Source: a virus
Reading direction: 5' to 3' (one strand)
DNA length: 21,852 bases
IMG/VR virus record: IMGVR_UViG_3300025012_001209
Coordinates: 1 to 21,852 of that record
Made by a program: the position numbers and the translations under genes. A model generated the notes under the pieces. The model ran no database searches and was not told the DNA's origin. It saw nothing but the letters and a program-made list of their open reading frames with translations. How positions within the stretch are numbered: position 1 is the first letter of the stretch; every line of letters begins with the position of its first letter. Below are positions 1-8,704 of this stretch, piece after piece.

Positions 1-758
1 AATTTGGAAGTTTCCGCTTTGTCTTTGACATATTTATATTTAGGAAATTTTGAAAATTCCAATTCTAATTCCCGCTTCGTATAATGCTGAACCCAAGCCA
101 AGCGGGGCTGGTCTTGAATATCCCTGACAAAAAATGTCCACCAGTAAAATTCCTGCGGGCTGATAAGGGTGTTAAACGGCTTGCCGTCCATTTTGCGGTA
201 TTCTTTTTTGGTTTTAACTTCTCCGGTGAGAGAATCAAAAGACTCCACCTTTTCTTGTATTGCTCCGCCCGTCTTAAATCCCTCGTATTCAAAGATAACT
301 CCGTGAGACATCATTCTCCATACTTCAAGATAGGCGTTTAAAGTTTGATTAGTGTCGGCGTATGTTTGCTTGGTGATGTTCTTGATAACTTCCGCCCGCA
401 AAGCCGAACGCAATCCATTTTCATTAACAGCTTCAAATGTCATTTCGGGAACTCTTAATCCCACACCGGCCGCCACCGCTTTTAGTTTAGACCTTGTAAC
501 ATTATCCAAAAGGTTTGATTGCCATTCTTCTTTGCCTTGGTCTTCCCTTGAAGGCGAATATCCATTCAGCATTCTTTCCGAATCGTCAATGTAGGAGTTG
601 AAAGACCTTGCTCCGTCCGGGCCAGACTGAAAATGGGGCATTGCTTGGTCTTTGAGTTGCCTCATTGTTTCTATATGCTCATAAACACGAGTGCGGTCTT
701 CCTGCTCTTGCGGGGTGGGGACATAAATTGGACTTAATTTTGTTTCTTCTTTTTCCAT
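1..758 (-). CDS. Portal protein, N-terminal part (gene cut by left window edge)
   Basis: An open reading frame starts with ATG at 758 and stays open to base 1, giving 252 codons and no stop; the C-terminus lies outside the window. The start gives MEKEETKLSPIYVPTPQEQ. The region with ISPQEFYWWTFFVRDIQDQP followed by a WVQHYTKRELE stretch resembles the conserved core of portal proteins of short-tailed phages, where a 'P-x-E-F-Y ... R-D-I-Q-x-Q-P' pattern precedes a segment of alternating aromatic and charged residues. The family is usually 500-700 residues, so less than half is visible. Portals form the dodecameric ring at one capsid vertex through which DNA is packed and ejected. The gene follows the 1523-residue protein after 16 bases, in the same direction, so it is probably cotranscribed with it. 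The family call is by eye; an internal virion protein is the main alternative. Confidence 0.7.
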   Translation of the reverse strand, partial: MEKEETKLSPIYVPTPQEQEDRTRVYEHIETMRQLKDQAMPHFQSGPDGARSFNSYIDDSERMLNGYSPSREDQGKEEWQSNLLDNVTRSKLKAVAAGVGLRVPEMTFEAVNENGLRSALRAEVIKNITKQTYADTNQTLNAYLEVWRMMSHGVIFEYEGFKTGGAIQEKVESFDSLTGEVKTKKEYRKMDGKPFNTLISPQEFYWWTFFVRDIQDQPRLAWVQHYTKRELELEFSKFPKYKYVKDKAETSK

Positions 759-774
759 TGTTTTTATTATACCA

Positions 775-3700
775 TTATTTAGCTAATTCTCTTAATCGTT
801 TAAGTCTGTCAAGGGGAGATTCTTGAAATTCAAACTCTTTTTGGGTTCGGTCAGAATAAGTGCTTAATAATTTAATCCTGTCTTCTGTGGGCATTTTTTT
901 ATTTATTTTGGCTTTGTTTATTGGATTTGTAACGCTTCCAGTTATTTGATATTTGGCTTTAATAAAATCCTGTATAAAACCATTTGCCCTATCCTTGTCA
1001 AACACTTTTTCTTTTAGTCCTATTTTAACTGCCCGATAAAATCTTTCTTCTTCTAAATTTGAAATGTCTTTTTTAAAAGCCCTTTCCAAAGTATCGTATA
1101 TCACTCCATAAGAGAAAGAAGATGGTTTTCCTTCCCTGATAAATTGTCTGACAAAAGGAGTTTTATTGATATCAAATTCTCCTTTTATCCCCCTAGCTCC
1201 CGCTTCCATTGAACTGATGGCAAACTCAAACGGCCCCCCAAAGTATTGGTCAAAAGCATATTCCAAACTATCTGGGTGGACATCAATCAGCCCGCTTTTA
1301 GTATCGCTCCCGCCCGATATTTTATTAAGCATTGAGGTAACGAACAAAGATACGCTGTTTGTATTATCAAAATAAGTTTTAAAATCTGATTGAGGGGTTT
1401 TTGTAAAAACCTGATTAGGATAAATTTTATTGTCATACCATCCTTTATTTTGATTTATTTCAAAAATCGGTTTAGCAAGTGTGGGAATTAAATCACTTAA
1501 ATTTGTTCCAAAAGGAGAAAAGCTGTCAATAGATGTTTCAATCACGCTCTTTATCGCTTCCTCTGGGGTTTTTTTCCCCATTGTGATTTCAGCGATATTA
1601 TTTCCCAAAGAAAAGAAAGAAGTATATCCATAAGGCATATTCCATATAGATATAGTTTTTCCATTGCCAATAGCAAAAGTCATTCTGTGATTTTTAGCCC
1701 AATCCGGTATTTGTTCATCTCCTTCTTCGTCTATAAGGATAGATGCTAATCTAGTAAAAAATCCAACCATTGTTAAGGCGATAACCGATTCTATTATTCT
1801 TTTTCTGCCAGTCTTGCTTGCAATAGAACGAATAACTTTTGACGAACCTTGTATCGTTGGGTTGATAAAACCATAAAAAGATTTCAAAAAAGGAGATAAC
1901 TCGCCTTGTCTAGCGAAATTAACAGTTAAATCTGCTACACTTTGAATCGCTTTTTCTTTGCTCATTCCTCTTTTGACAAGTTGTTCATAAGCGGAAAATC
2001 TTACTCCAAGTTCAACGGAACTTTGGATATTGTCTATGACTTTTATTGCTGTTTTGACTGGATTTTTTAATTTTTCTATCCCTGCATTTTTTATTTCTTT
2101 TTCAATTTGAATAAGCGATTTTTCCGTTTTTTCGGCATCAACAACCCAGAAATGTCCCACATCTCCACCAAGTTTAAAATATTCATCAACAATACTATCT
2201 CTTCCCCCTCGTAAGTATTTCCAAATTCTTTTTTGAGAACGGAAAAGATTTTTAACCACATCTCGCCTTAATCCCTTAGCTTGGATACTGCCCGATTCCA
2301 CACCAAGGTTTATAAGGGCTTCACCCAAATCTCTTTCAAAGTTGGTTATCAAAAATTCAGGTCTAAAACGAGTTTTAAAAGAACTCCATACACCAAGCAT
2401 ATCTCTTAAAAATCTTATTCCTTTTGGAACTCTGGCTAAATTCAAGTTTTTTAAAGCTCTTACTATTTTAGCATCGCTGACTGTTATAAAATATTGAGAC
2501 CCTTCTATTTTTGTTCCTATGATATTGTCGCCTATTTTGAATTTCGGGTCTAAAAATTGCAATTCTCCTTCTGAATTAAATCTTGGCAGATATTTTTGTT
2601 TTTCAATTTTGAATATGTCTTTTAAATAAGGATAGGTTTTAGTTGCTTTTATAATAGTGTTTCCTATTTGATTTTTTAATTCTCTGACAACAGCTCTTTC
2701 TTTTCTGAAAAAGATATTTCCCAAAGGAGAAACGACCCTTTTCTCGCTCCCGGTCGCCCTTTTTGATTCTTTACCCGTTATGTCTACCCCCCTGCCTATT
2801 CCTGTAAAATCATTTTCAACATCCCTAAATAAAGGCACATAGTATTTATAAGTATTTCTATAAATCTTGGCTTCTTGCGATTTAACCAATCCTTTTTCAA
2901 CCTCAAAAGTTAAAGTATCGTTTGCTATTTTTCTGGCTTTGTCGGCTTGGTTTCTCATTTCAGGAGTTTCTTTGGCTAAAATTTCTTTTGCCTTTTCATC
3001 CGTCATTCCACTTAACCCGTCTTTCGGTTCTTCGCCTTTTTCAATTCTTAATTTATTCATTTGCGCGTTTCTTTCTATTGCGTGAGTGGCGTGCAAATTT
3101 TCGTCCAAGTCTTTAACCAAGATATTATTTTTAACCAATTCTTCCACAAATTCCCTTTTCTCGTCTCTAACTCTCCGTATCAAATCTCCTTGTTTTCTCG
3201 GAAGCATATCTTTTTGAGCCCACAAATCCAAATGTTCTTTGATTGGTTCTCCCGCCACTTCTTTTATTTTATTATTGAGAATTTTTAGACGAAAGTTAAA
3301 ATCCTCAACGCTTCTTCTTAATGCTTGAAATTTGGTTTCCTCTGGCAGTTCAAACTTACCTTCCCATTCGGCTGTTTCCGATTGAGGGGTCGGAGGATTT
3401 TTCTTGATTATTTCTTTTTGAATTTCTTTGGCTTGATTTATGTTTTTCTCAATGGTATCTTTGGGCAATGGACTGGTTTTTTGAATGGTCTCACGAACAT
3501 CCCTATCTGGCATATTTTTTATTTGTTGCTTTGGCTGTTGTTCTTGGGGCAACTTTTTTAAAGTGGGGATTTCTTTTAATGTGGATTTAGAAGCGATTAT
3601 TGCTTCTTCTGGCACTTCGGCTTTTATGGGCATCAACAATCCTTTAAGTTCTCCCTTGTCTATTATTTGAATCGGTGAAGAAGGCGTAATTCCCATTCTT

Positions 3701-5346
3701 AATTCAGCGTTTGGCAAATACTTTTTTATAAAAGCTAATTTGTCGGAATCTATTACGCTAATATCGTTTCCATTTTTTAGATATGTATAGATAGTTTTTT
3801 CTGTTCCCTTTTTATATCCGATTATTTCTGTTTTTTTATCACTTATTTTTTCAGGAAGGATTTGTCCGGTATTGGGAGTTTCTTTTGAAATTTTTGCCCG
3901 ACTTCTTAAAATCTCCGTATTTTTTTCTAACACATTGGATATTTCCTGCTCACTTGCTCCTATTTTTTTCAATCTGTTTGTTTCTAATTTATTTAATTTA
4001 TCCAAGTATTCAGAAAAAATTTTATCAGTTATGAATTTGTCTTTAAGCAATAAATAACTGTCGGTGATTTCACCTCGTTCAATCGTTCCCATCATAGCTG
4101 GGGATATTTCCCATTTTTTAAAATCAAAACCTTTAGTTGGAACACCTAGTTTTTTTTCAATGTTTGGAGAATAATTTACAAATTTATCAGATTCTAGGAT
4201 ACTCTTTCTTGTATCGGGGAGGGGTTTATCTGGTTCAACTTTTTCAATAGTAAGACCGGGAACAAATTTTTTGGCTTGTTCTTCAAACTGTTCTAGTGAT
4301 TTTCTGGCAATACCTGCCATTTCCATAAAAGCATTTTCCGCTTGTTGAGTGGACACTCCTGATTCTTTGGCCATATCACCAACAATTTCTTGTCTGGTTT
4401 TAAAAGATATTCCAGGAATAAAAAGTCCAGCGATAAATGAAGGCAAGGAGGTGCTGATTGCTGTTTCATACCACCCTTCAAAAATTTTTTGAGTTTTATC
4501 AACATTTTTTTTCCTTACTATATTTTGCCATACTGTTTGCAATTCCTCTTGTCCTGTTTCAAATACAGTAGATTTAAGAGCCGAGGCCATTCTACTTGCT
4601 CCACCCAATGAAAATAAATAATCTAACCCGATTTTTTCCAAAAGAAAAGTCCCAACACCAGATTCAAATGCCGATTTAAGGGCTGTTGAGTGGTTAATTC
4701 CTTCTGTTCTTGCTCTATTATAAGCGTCTGTTGATTCAACGGAACTTAAAAAACCTGCTCCGATGGCGGAGTTTTTGGTTATTAAACTAAGTCCTATTGC
4801 TTCACCAAAAGAAACACCGCCAGATACAATCATATTTGTATATTCTTTCCAATTAGACAGCCCCGGCTTCTCATCAAAAATCGGTTTTATTATTTCTTGT
4901 TGTTTTTTATTAAGAATTTCTATGACATCCAATGATTTTCTATTTAATGGTTCGGCAACAATTCTTTTGAAATTATCTTCTATTTTATTGAGAAATGAAA
5001 TATCAATGCCTAATAATTTGTCTGGTCTTGATAATTGTTCGGTTCTTTCGGGAGAGATGTTGGGAAAATATTTTCTAAATTCTTCGTTTGGTTTTCGGGG
5101 TTCTGTAATAATTCTTAAAGCAGTTGCAAATGCTTTTGGTATATCCAATGCGGCGCTCTGTATTGTCCTTGAAACAACATCTTGACCCTCAATAACGGAG
5201 TCTGTTTTTGTTATTTGTTGTGGAGTGCTTCTTTCTTGCTCAACAGGTTTAATTAAATCAATCGGCTGGTTTGGTTGAATAGGCGAATAGGAAGAGAGAG
5301 ATGGATATGCTTGTCTTAAATTTTTAATTCTTTCACTTATTAGCAT
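775..5346 (-). CDS. Giant internal virion / ejection protein (1523 aa), polyvalent-protein type
   Basis: The 1523-residue product is the largest in the window. Around residues 985-1010, SFKTRFRPEFLITNFERD followed by LGEALINLG resembles the 'large polyvalent protein-associated' (LPD38-like) segment common in giant virion proteins of podoviruses, and SPFLKSFYGFINPTIQG further on fits the same family. Residues roughly 515-572 (ISVIDSDKLAFIKKYLPNAE, then LKGLLMPIKA) look like a small alpha/beta module also found in polyvalent proteins. Hydrophobic, glycine-rich segments occur near residues 170-200 and 298-316, and a strong one near 1185-1203 (VIALTMVGFFTRLASIL), which would suit a protein that enters the host envelope during DNA ejection. 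The middle (about 640-760) is charged and helical. Its start overlaps the end of the upstream gene by 14 bases, which suggests translational coupling. No lytic enzyme motif was recognised. The role is inferred from size, composition and position before the portal gene. Confidence 0.7.
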   Translation of the reverse strand: MLISERIKNLRQAYPSLSSYSPIQPNQPIDLIKPVEQERSTPQQITKTDSVIEGQDVVSRTIQSAALDIPKAFATALRIITEPRKPNEEFRKYFPNISPERTEQLSRPDKLLGIDISFLNKIEDNFKRIVAEPLNRKSLDVIEILNKKQQEIIKPIFDEKPGLSNWKEYTNMIVSGGVSFGEAIGLSLITKNSAIGAGFLSSVESTDAYNRARTEGINHSTALKSAFESGVGTFLLEKIGLDYLFSLGGASRMASALKSTVFETGQEELQTVWQNIVRKKNVDKTQKIFEGWYETAISTSLPSFIAGLFIPGISFKTRQEIVGDMAKESGVSTQQAENAFMEMAGIARKSLEQFEEQAKKFVPGLTIEKVEPDKPLPDTRKSILESDKFVNYSPNIEKKLGVPTKGFDFKKWEISPAMMGTIERGEITDSYLLLKDKFITDKIFSEYLDKLNKLETNRLKKIGASEQEISNVLEKNTEILRSRAKISKETPNTGQILPEKISDKKTEIIGYKKGTEKTIYTYLKNGNDISVIDSDKLAFIKKYLPNAELRMGITPSSPIQIIDKGELKGLLMPIKAEVPEEAIIASKSTLKEIPTLKKLPQEQQPKQQIKNMPDRDVRETIQKTSPLPKDTIEKNINQAKEIQKEIIKKNPPTPQSETAEWEGKFELPEETKFQALRRSVEDFNFRLKILNNKIKEVAGEPIKEHLDLWAQKDMLPRKQGDLIRRVRDEKREFVEELVKNNILVKDLDENLHATHAIERNAQMNKLRIEKGEEPKDGLSGMTDEKAKEILAKETPEMRNQADKARKIANDTLTFEVEKGLVKSQEAKIYRNTYKYYVPLFRDVENDFTGIGRGVDITGKESKRATGSEKRVVSPLGNIFFRKERAVVRELKNQIGNTIIKATKTYPYLKDIFKIEKQKYLPRFNSEGELQFLDPKFKIGDNIIGTKIEGSQYFITVSDAKIVRALKNLNLARVPKGIRFLRDMLGVWSSFKTRFRPEFLITNFERDLGEALINLGVESGSIQAKGLRRDVVKNLFRSQKRIWKYLRGGRDSIVDEYFKLGGDVGHFWVVDAEKTEKSLIQIEKEIKNAGIEKLKNPVKTAIKVIDNIQSSVELGVRFSAYEQLVKRGMSKEKAIQSVADLTVNFARQGELSPFLKSFYGFINPTIQGSSKVIRSIASKTGRKRIIESVIALTMVGFFTRLASILIDEEGDEQIPDWAKNHRMTFAIGNGKTISIWNMPYGYTSFFSLGNNIAEITMGKKTPEEAIKSVIETSIDSFSPFGTNLSDLIPTLAKPIFEINQNKGWYDNKIYPNQVFTKTPQSDFKTYFDNTNSVSLFVTSMLNKISGGSDTKSGLIDVHPDSLEYAFDQYFGGPFEFAISSMEAGARGIKGEFDINKTPFVRQFIREGKPSSFSYGVIYDTLERAFKKDISNLEEERFYRAVKIGLKEKVFDKDRANGFIQDFIKAKYQITGSVTNPINKAKINKKMPTEDRIKLLSTYSDRTQKEFEFQESPLDRLKRLRELAK

Positions 5347-6169
5347 TGATTTGTTCCATATTTAAACCTTTATCTATAAAACTTTGTATTTCTTCATCAG
5401 AATATCCGCTATCCATAAGTTTTATAACATCATCATCAGTTAATGTTTCTTGTTTTTTGTCTTTAATTCCTATCCCCCTTTTCCAATCTTCATAAAAGTT
5501 TCCCGGTTCAATCGTCATTTGTTCTTCGTTTTGTTTGTTTTTATAATCAACCATAAATTCTCTTAATTGCTCGTCGGTTAATTCCTGTAAGAGTTTATTT
5601 TTAAAATCTACATTAAAAGTCTTTCTAACTTCGTTTTTTAAATCTTTGGTTGTGATATTTTCAATATCACTTAAACCAGAAATATCTTTAATTTCTGCGG
5701 GTTTTTGCTCACTTACCACAACTCTATGCTTAATAACCTTCCCTGATGCATCAAGTTCAAATTCCATTAAATCTTTGCCAACATTCCTTAATTCAAATTT
5801 GGATTGAGTTCCCTTTGTTTTTTCTTCAATAAATTTTTCCGAAGCGGTATTCATATTTCCTAAAATGGAATTAAAATCAGAAGCCGCCATTGTCCCAGAC
5901 GGAGCCACGCTGGACATAAATGACAACGATAGAGCGTTTCTTTTTTCTCTGGCTAAATCGGTGGCTTTGGAAAGGACATCTTTGAATGAAAGAAGGTTGG
6001 ATGGGGAACTTTCAGGCAAAGTTTTTTCAGGGGTGTTAGAAAGCGAAGGCAAGGACGACAAATCCCCTTTAATTTGAGAAGTGTCTATATTCCCGTATCC
6101 TTTTTGTTTCAAAGTTAAAAGTTCTTGTTTTATCGTTTCGGCTTTTTTTTGCAAATCTTGTGTATTCAT
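5333..6169 (-). CDS. Probable internal virion protein (278 aa), unknown family
   Basis: I do not recognise the family. The chosen start (MNTQDLQKKAETIKQELL) lies 14 bases after the upstream stop and follows the string TTTTAAAAAAATG, a context shared with other genes here. An in-frame ATG at 6196 would add nine residues and overlap the upstream gene, so it is less likely. The product is hydrophilic and mainly helical: a coiled-coil-prone N-terminus, a Ser/Pro-rich stretch (about residues 50-65), then charged helices. Near the C-terminus, LTDDDVIKLMDSGYSDEEIQ resembles a short-helix repeat of the 'L-x-x-G-Y-S-x-E-E-I' type. It is cotranscribed with, and overlaps, the giant ejection-type protein, and follows another helical virion protein. 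An internal or scaffold-like virion component is an inference from this context. Confidence 0.5.
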   Translation of the reverse strand: MNTQDLQKKAETIKQELLTLKQKGYGNIDTSQIKGDLSSLPSLSNTPEKTLPESSPSNLLSFKDVLSKATDLAREKRNALSLSFMSSVAPSGTMAASDFNSILGNMNTASEKFIEEKTKGTQSKFELRNVGKDLMEFELDASGKVIKHRVVVSEQKPAEIKDISGLSDIENITTKDLKNEVRKTFNVDFKNKLLQELTDEQLREFMVDYKNKQNEEQMTIEPGNFYEDWKRGIGIKDKKQETLTDDDVIKLMDSGYSDEEIQSFIDKGLNMEQINANK

Positions 6170-6183
6170 TTTTTTAAAATAAC

Positions 6184-7356
6184 CTAAAATAACCAATTTG
6201 AACTAAATGATAAAGCGTCTGTTACTTGTTTTCTCGGCAGTTCTCCGCCAATGCCTCCAAAAAGGTCGGCATATCCGCTTAATGCCCCGCTTCCGACTTG
6301 CTGTTCGGCAGTTCTTAACGCTTCTATTCTGGCTTGGGTGGATTTATCTCGGAGCCGTTCCAATTCAAGAGGCAAATCTCTTACGGCGGAAGCCTGTTGC
6401 CTTTCCAATCCCCTTGTCTGAAAACTGAATTTTTTTCCAACGCTTTCCACCATCCCCTCATTTTGTTCTTGCAGTAATTGTTCCGAGCGAGAACGGACGG
6501 AAGAAGAAGTTTTGCCGACTGATGCCAAGTTTTGCCGAATGGTTTCCAAATCCACTTCATAATTTCCAGCCAATTCTTCCAACTGCTTTGTTTTTTCAAA
6601 ATCGGCGTAGTCTTTTGACGCCGCTATGTTTGCTTTCAAATCAGTAAGAGTGTTTTGCAGTTGAGTTTCATCAAATTTCAAATCTTTTGTGTTAGTCGCA
6701 AGCCCTCTATTTAGAGAATTAATCACCATCGCTGTCTGGGCTTTAAAAAAAGGGTCTGAAAACTCTGTGGCGACATTAAAAGCGGCTACCAGTTTTTTTG
6801 CTTGGGCTTCATCGTATTTAGAAACAATATCATACACCCCCTTAATCATATTTTTTTGGTCTTGGGTAATGTTGGGATTTTTGAGCAAGTCTGCCAAAGA
6901 GGTGTCGCTGGGGTGAGGTTGGTCGGGAAGCGGTTGGTTGCTTTGTTGGTTGCCCGGCGAGCTGATTAAGTTTCCTTTTTCGTCCACTACCGCTCCGCTA
7001 GGGGTGGTAAAGGTTTTAACTGTTACACTACTGCCACCGCCTCCGGCAGTATTGCCACTTCCTTGATTTGGAAATAAAATTGGAGCCGTTTTAATACCGA
7101 CATCAGCAGTGGATTTAGTATTGGAAAGATTTATTCCGGGCGGTTGGATTGATGTATTCGCATTGTAAGGAGTTCCTTTAATCCCTTTTGCCTGCAAATC
7201 CCTTTCCATTTGCAAAATTTCTTTTGGAATATCAGCCGCAATTTTTCCTGTCAAAATAGGGGCGACATCAACAGTAGCCGCTTGATTAGGATTTATATCA
7301 GCTCTGATTATTGTTCCATCGCTTAACCTGAAATTATTTTGTGTGGGATTTGTCAT
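6184..7356 (-). CDS. Probable internal virion / ejection protein (390 aa)
   Basis: The family was not recognised with certainty. The N-terminus (MTNPTQNNFRLSDGTIIRAD) is extended. A low-complexity Gly/Ser/Pro/Gln-rich linker occupies roughly residues 95-150, and the rest is predicted to be long amphipathic helices rich in Ala, Gln, Glu and Arg (for example QLEELAGNYEVDLETIRQNL and RLRDKSTQARIEALRTAEQQ). A disordered N-terminus followed by a helical bundle is typical of proteins ejected with podovirus DNA. It sits between an HNH homing-type endonuclease gene and the 278-residue protein, in line with the late block. The start codon is 2 bases past the HNH stop, and the 18 bases around it are nearly identical to those at the start of the HNH gene, so the upstream region may have been rebuilt by insertion of that gene. 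Confidence 0.5.
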   Translation of the reverse strand: MTNPTQNNFRLSDGTIIRADINPNQAATVDVAPILTGKIAADIPKEILQMERDLQAKGIKGTPYNANTSIQPPGINLSNTKSTADVGIKTAPILFPNQGSGNTAGGGGSSVTVKTFTTPSGAVVDEKGNLISSPGNQQSNQPLPDQPHPSDTSLADLLKNPNITQDQKNMIKGVYDIVSKYDEAQAKKLVAAFNVATEFSDPFFKAQTAMVINSLNRGLATNTKDLKFDETQLQNTLTDLKANIAASKDYADFEKTKQLEELAGNYEVDLETIRQNLASVGKTSSSVRSRSEQLLQEQNEGMVESVGKKFSFQTRGLERQQASAVRDLPLELERLRDKSTQARIEALRTAEQQVGSGALSGYADLFGGIGGELPRKQVTDALSFSSNWLF

Positions 7357-7369
7357 AGTTATATTATAA
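7352..7369. repeat. Duplicated leader, copy 1 (start of the 390-aa gene)
   Basis: The plus strand reads GTCATA-G-TTATATTATAA, which on the minus strand is the leader and first bases of the 390-residue gene. It matches 7735-7751 except for one extra base. Together the two copies bracket the HNH gene. Confidence 0.6.
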
Positions 7370-7739
7370 TATTATTTTTGATTAATGGACGACCAGTTGC
7401 TTCTTTATTTAAAACTCTTTTTATCCAATTGCAATTCGCACAGAGAAGTTGATATTTATTCTCTTTATTCAAAACGCTTCTAATTACTTTTTTGGTATGT
7501 TCAGTGCCATTAACTTTTTTTAATTCTTTAACCCCTCCTCCATTTATATGGTCTATTTGTAATGCCCGCACATCACTAAAACCACATTTTTTGCAAACTC
7601 CTCCCAAAATAGCGATTGCGGCCAAGCGTTGTTTGCGACGATATTCATTGATAGACTTCCTGTGCCTTTCTGGATGTTTAATAAAACGCCTTTTGCAACG
7701 CTCAGCATTTGTTAATACTTTTCCTTTAATTAAAGTCAT
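7359..7739 (-). CDS. Free-standing HNH homing-type endonuclease (126 aa)
   Basis: The protein has a complete HNH (beta-beta-alpha metal) fold signature: a zinc-binding CKKC pair at residues 49-52, the catalytic IDHINGGG at 62-69, and a second zinc pair in CANCNWIKR from 100. The N-terminal 45 residues are strongly basic (KHPERHRKSINEYRRKQR), suiting DNA binding. Such genes are common selfish insertions between phage structural genes; they nick or cut alleles lacking the insertion, so they are copied during coinfection. It splits the LamG-like tail gene from the 390-residue gene, and near-identical 17-18 bp sequences surround both its own start and that of the downstream gene. No intron or intein is visible around it, so it appears free-standing. 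It is not closely similar to the HNH gene inside the terminase intein, although both have a CxxC ... CxxC zinc pattern. Confidence 0.85.
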   Translation of the reverse strand: MTLIKGKVLTNAERCKRRFIKHPERHRKSINEYRRKQRLAAIAILGGVCKKCGFSDVRALQIDHINGGGVKELKKVNGTEHTKKVIRSVLNKENKYQLLCANCNWIKRVLNKEATGRPLIKNNIII

Positions 7740-7751
7740 ATTATATTATAA
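7735..7751. repeat. Duplicated leader, copy 2 (start of the HNH gene)
   Basis: The plus strand reads GTCATATTATATTATAA, the near-exact partner of 7352-7369. On the minus strand it holds the AT-rich leader, including a TATAAT string, and the ATGAC start of the HNH gene. Confidence 0.6.
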
Positions 7752-7769
7752 CATTTTTCTCATTATTTA

Positions 7770-7847
7770 TTAAATTTCAATATCTGATTTTAGATTATTG
7801 TTTTCAATTTTTAAGTTTTCAAATTCCTCGTCTCTAATTTTTCCCAT
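7770..7847 (-). CDS. Tiny ORF, 25 aa, hypothetical
   Basis: ATG at 7847 gives MGKIRDEEFENLKIENNNLK plus five residues, then TAA. The pattern of L/I with E/N/K resembles a short coiled coil. It occupies the space between the LamG-like gene and the HNH gene and starts after ATAATAAAATG, a leader of the same A-rich kind as real genes here. It could be a remnant of a longer gene broken when the HNH gene arrived, or a chance ORF. No function can be assigned. Confidence 0.25.
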   Translation of the reverse strand: MGKIRDEEFENLKIENNNLKSDIEI

Positions 7848-7852
7848 TTTAT

Positions 7853-7876
7853 TATAAATCTATAAATCTATAAATC
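7853..7876. repeat. Tandem repeat, 3 x TATAAATC
   Basis: Three perfect, contiguous 8-bp units lie across the 3' end of the LamG-like gene, and the last unit overlaps the stop codon (7868-7870). This is probably replication slippage; no function is evident. Confidence 0.8.
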
Positions 7877-8704
7877 TTGAGCAAATATTGCGTGATTTAC
7901 ATACATTTCGCGAGAAGTGGCTACTGTATTTGTAATGTAAAACAAAAATCTCTCCTCAATTAAACTCGCACCAACACCATAATTAGCCGTCAAAGTCGCT
8001 TTCAGCACTCCATTTACATAAAAAGTGACCGTATTAGTTGAAGCATTATTTCTTACCAAATAAGCATTGGCGTTTCCAAGTGTAATCCCGGTAATTGTAC
8101 TTGTCGTTTGTACCCCATCTACTTCAACAAAGGCGTACAAAACATCATTAGTTATTCTAAATCCATATCCTTGGTCTGTATTATCCCCAACCAATATTTG
8201 TCCAACCGCAAAGTACGAATCAAAATTTGAACCTGTCAATGTGGGAATCGCCAATACTGTTTCAAAAATTGAGTTTTTGCTCTGAAAATCTAAAGGGAAA
8301 ATTGATAGATTATCGTTAGAAATGCCCGCCTTACTATTTATTGTTGAACCAGTTCGCAAATATAAACTTCCCAATCCTACGGTATTAACTCCAGTACCTG
8401 TCGCTAAAGAAGTAAAACCATCAAGACTTTCAAAATATGTCATAACATATTGCCTATTAAAAAACAAAGTTCCAATATTTAGTTCTCCAGTAATAGTTAA
8501 TTTTGAACCTGTCCAAGACAATTTATCCCCTATTAAATTTCCTCCAAGTTCTCCGTCTTTTATCGCTCCACCAGAAACACCATCTGTGAATTGATTGACG
8601 GATGACGGCGTATCAGCCAACTCCGGCAATTCAATAGATTCGGGCAAGTCGCCCTCAAACAAATCATCTAAATTGTATTCTAAATTATTTTCAAGTTTAG
8701 ACAT
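7868..8704 (-). CDS. LamG/concanavalin-like tail protein, candidate receptor-binding protein (278 aa)
   Basis: The first 45 residues are acidic and low in structure (NLDDLFEGDLPESIELPEL). A tail-fibre-style connector follows (GGNLIGDKLSWTGSKLTITG, about residues 54-73). From about residue 80 to the end is a beta-sandwich pattern of the LamG/concanavalin superfamily: SIFETVLAIPTL, YGFRITNDVLYAFVEVDG, then NTVTFYVNGVLKATLT, where 'hydrophobic-Y-V-N-G-hydrophobic-K-A-T' is the typical near-C-terminal hairpin of these domains. Such domains bind glycans or protein surfaces and are common in phage tail fibres. It overlaps the upstream nozzle-like gene by 8 bases. A role in host attachment is inferred from fold and position; a capsid or tail decoration protein is possible. 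Confidence 0.6.
   Translation of the reverse strand: MSKLENNLEYNLDDLFEGDLPESIELPELADTPSSVNQFTDGVSGGAIKDGELGGNLIGDKLSWTGSKLTITGELNIGTLFFNRQYVMTYFESLDGFTSLATGTGVNTVGLGSLYLRTGSTINSKAGISNDNLSIFPLDFQSKNSIFETVLAIPTLTGSNFDSYFAVGQILVGDNTDQGYGFRITNDVLYAFVEVDGVQTTSTITGITLGNANAYLVRNNASTNTVTFYVNGVLKATLTANYGVGASLIEERFLFYITNTVATSREMYVNHAIFAQDL

Noticed and set aside
4763-5185. A 140-codon plus-strand ORF opposite the 1523-residue gene
   Set aside because: It is antisense to a well-supported coding region and has a random-looking sequence; long open antisense frames are common opposite biased genes.
7853-7876. The triple TATAAATC repeat as a CRISPR-like or iteron array
   Set aside because: The units are contiguous and only 8 bp, with no spacers, and they overlap a stop codon; slippage is simpler.
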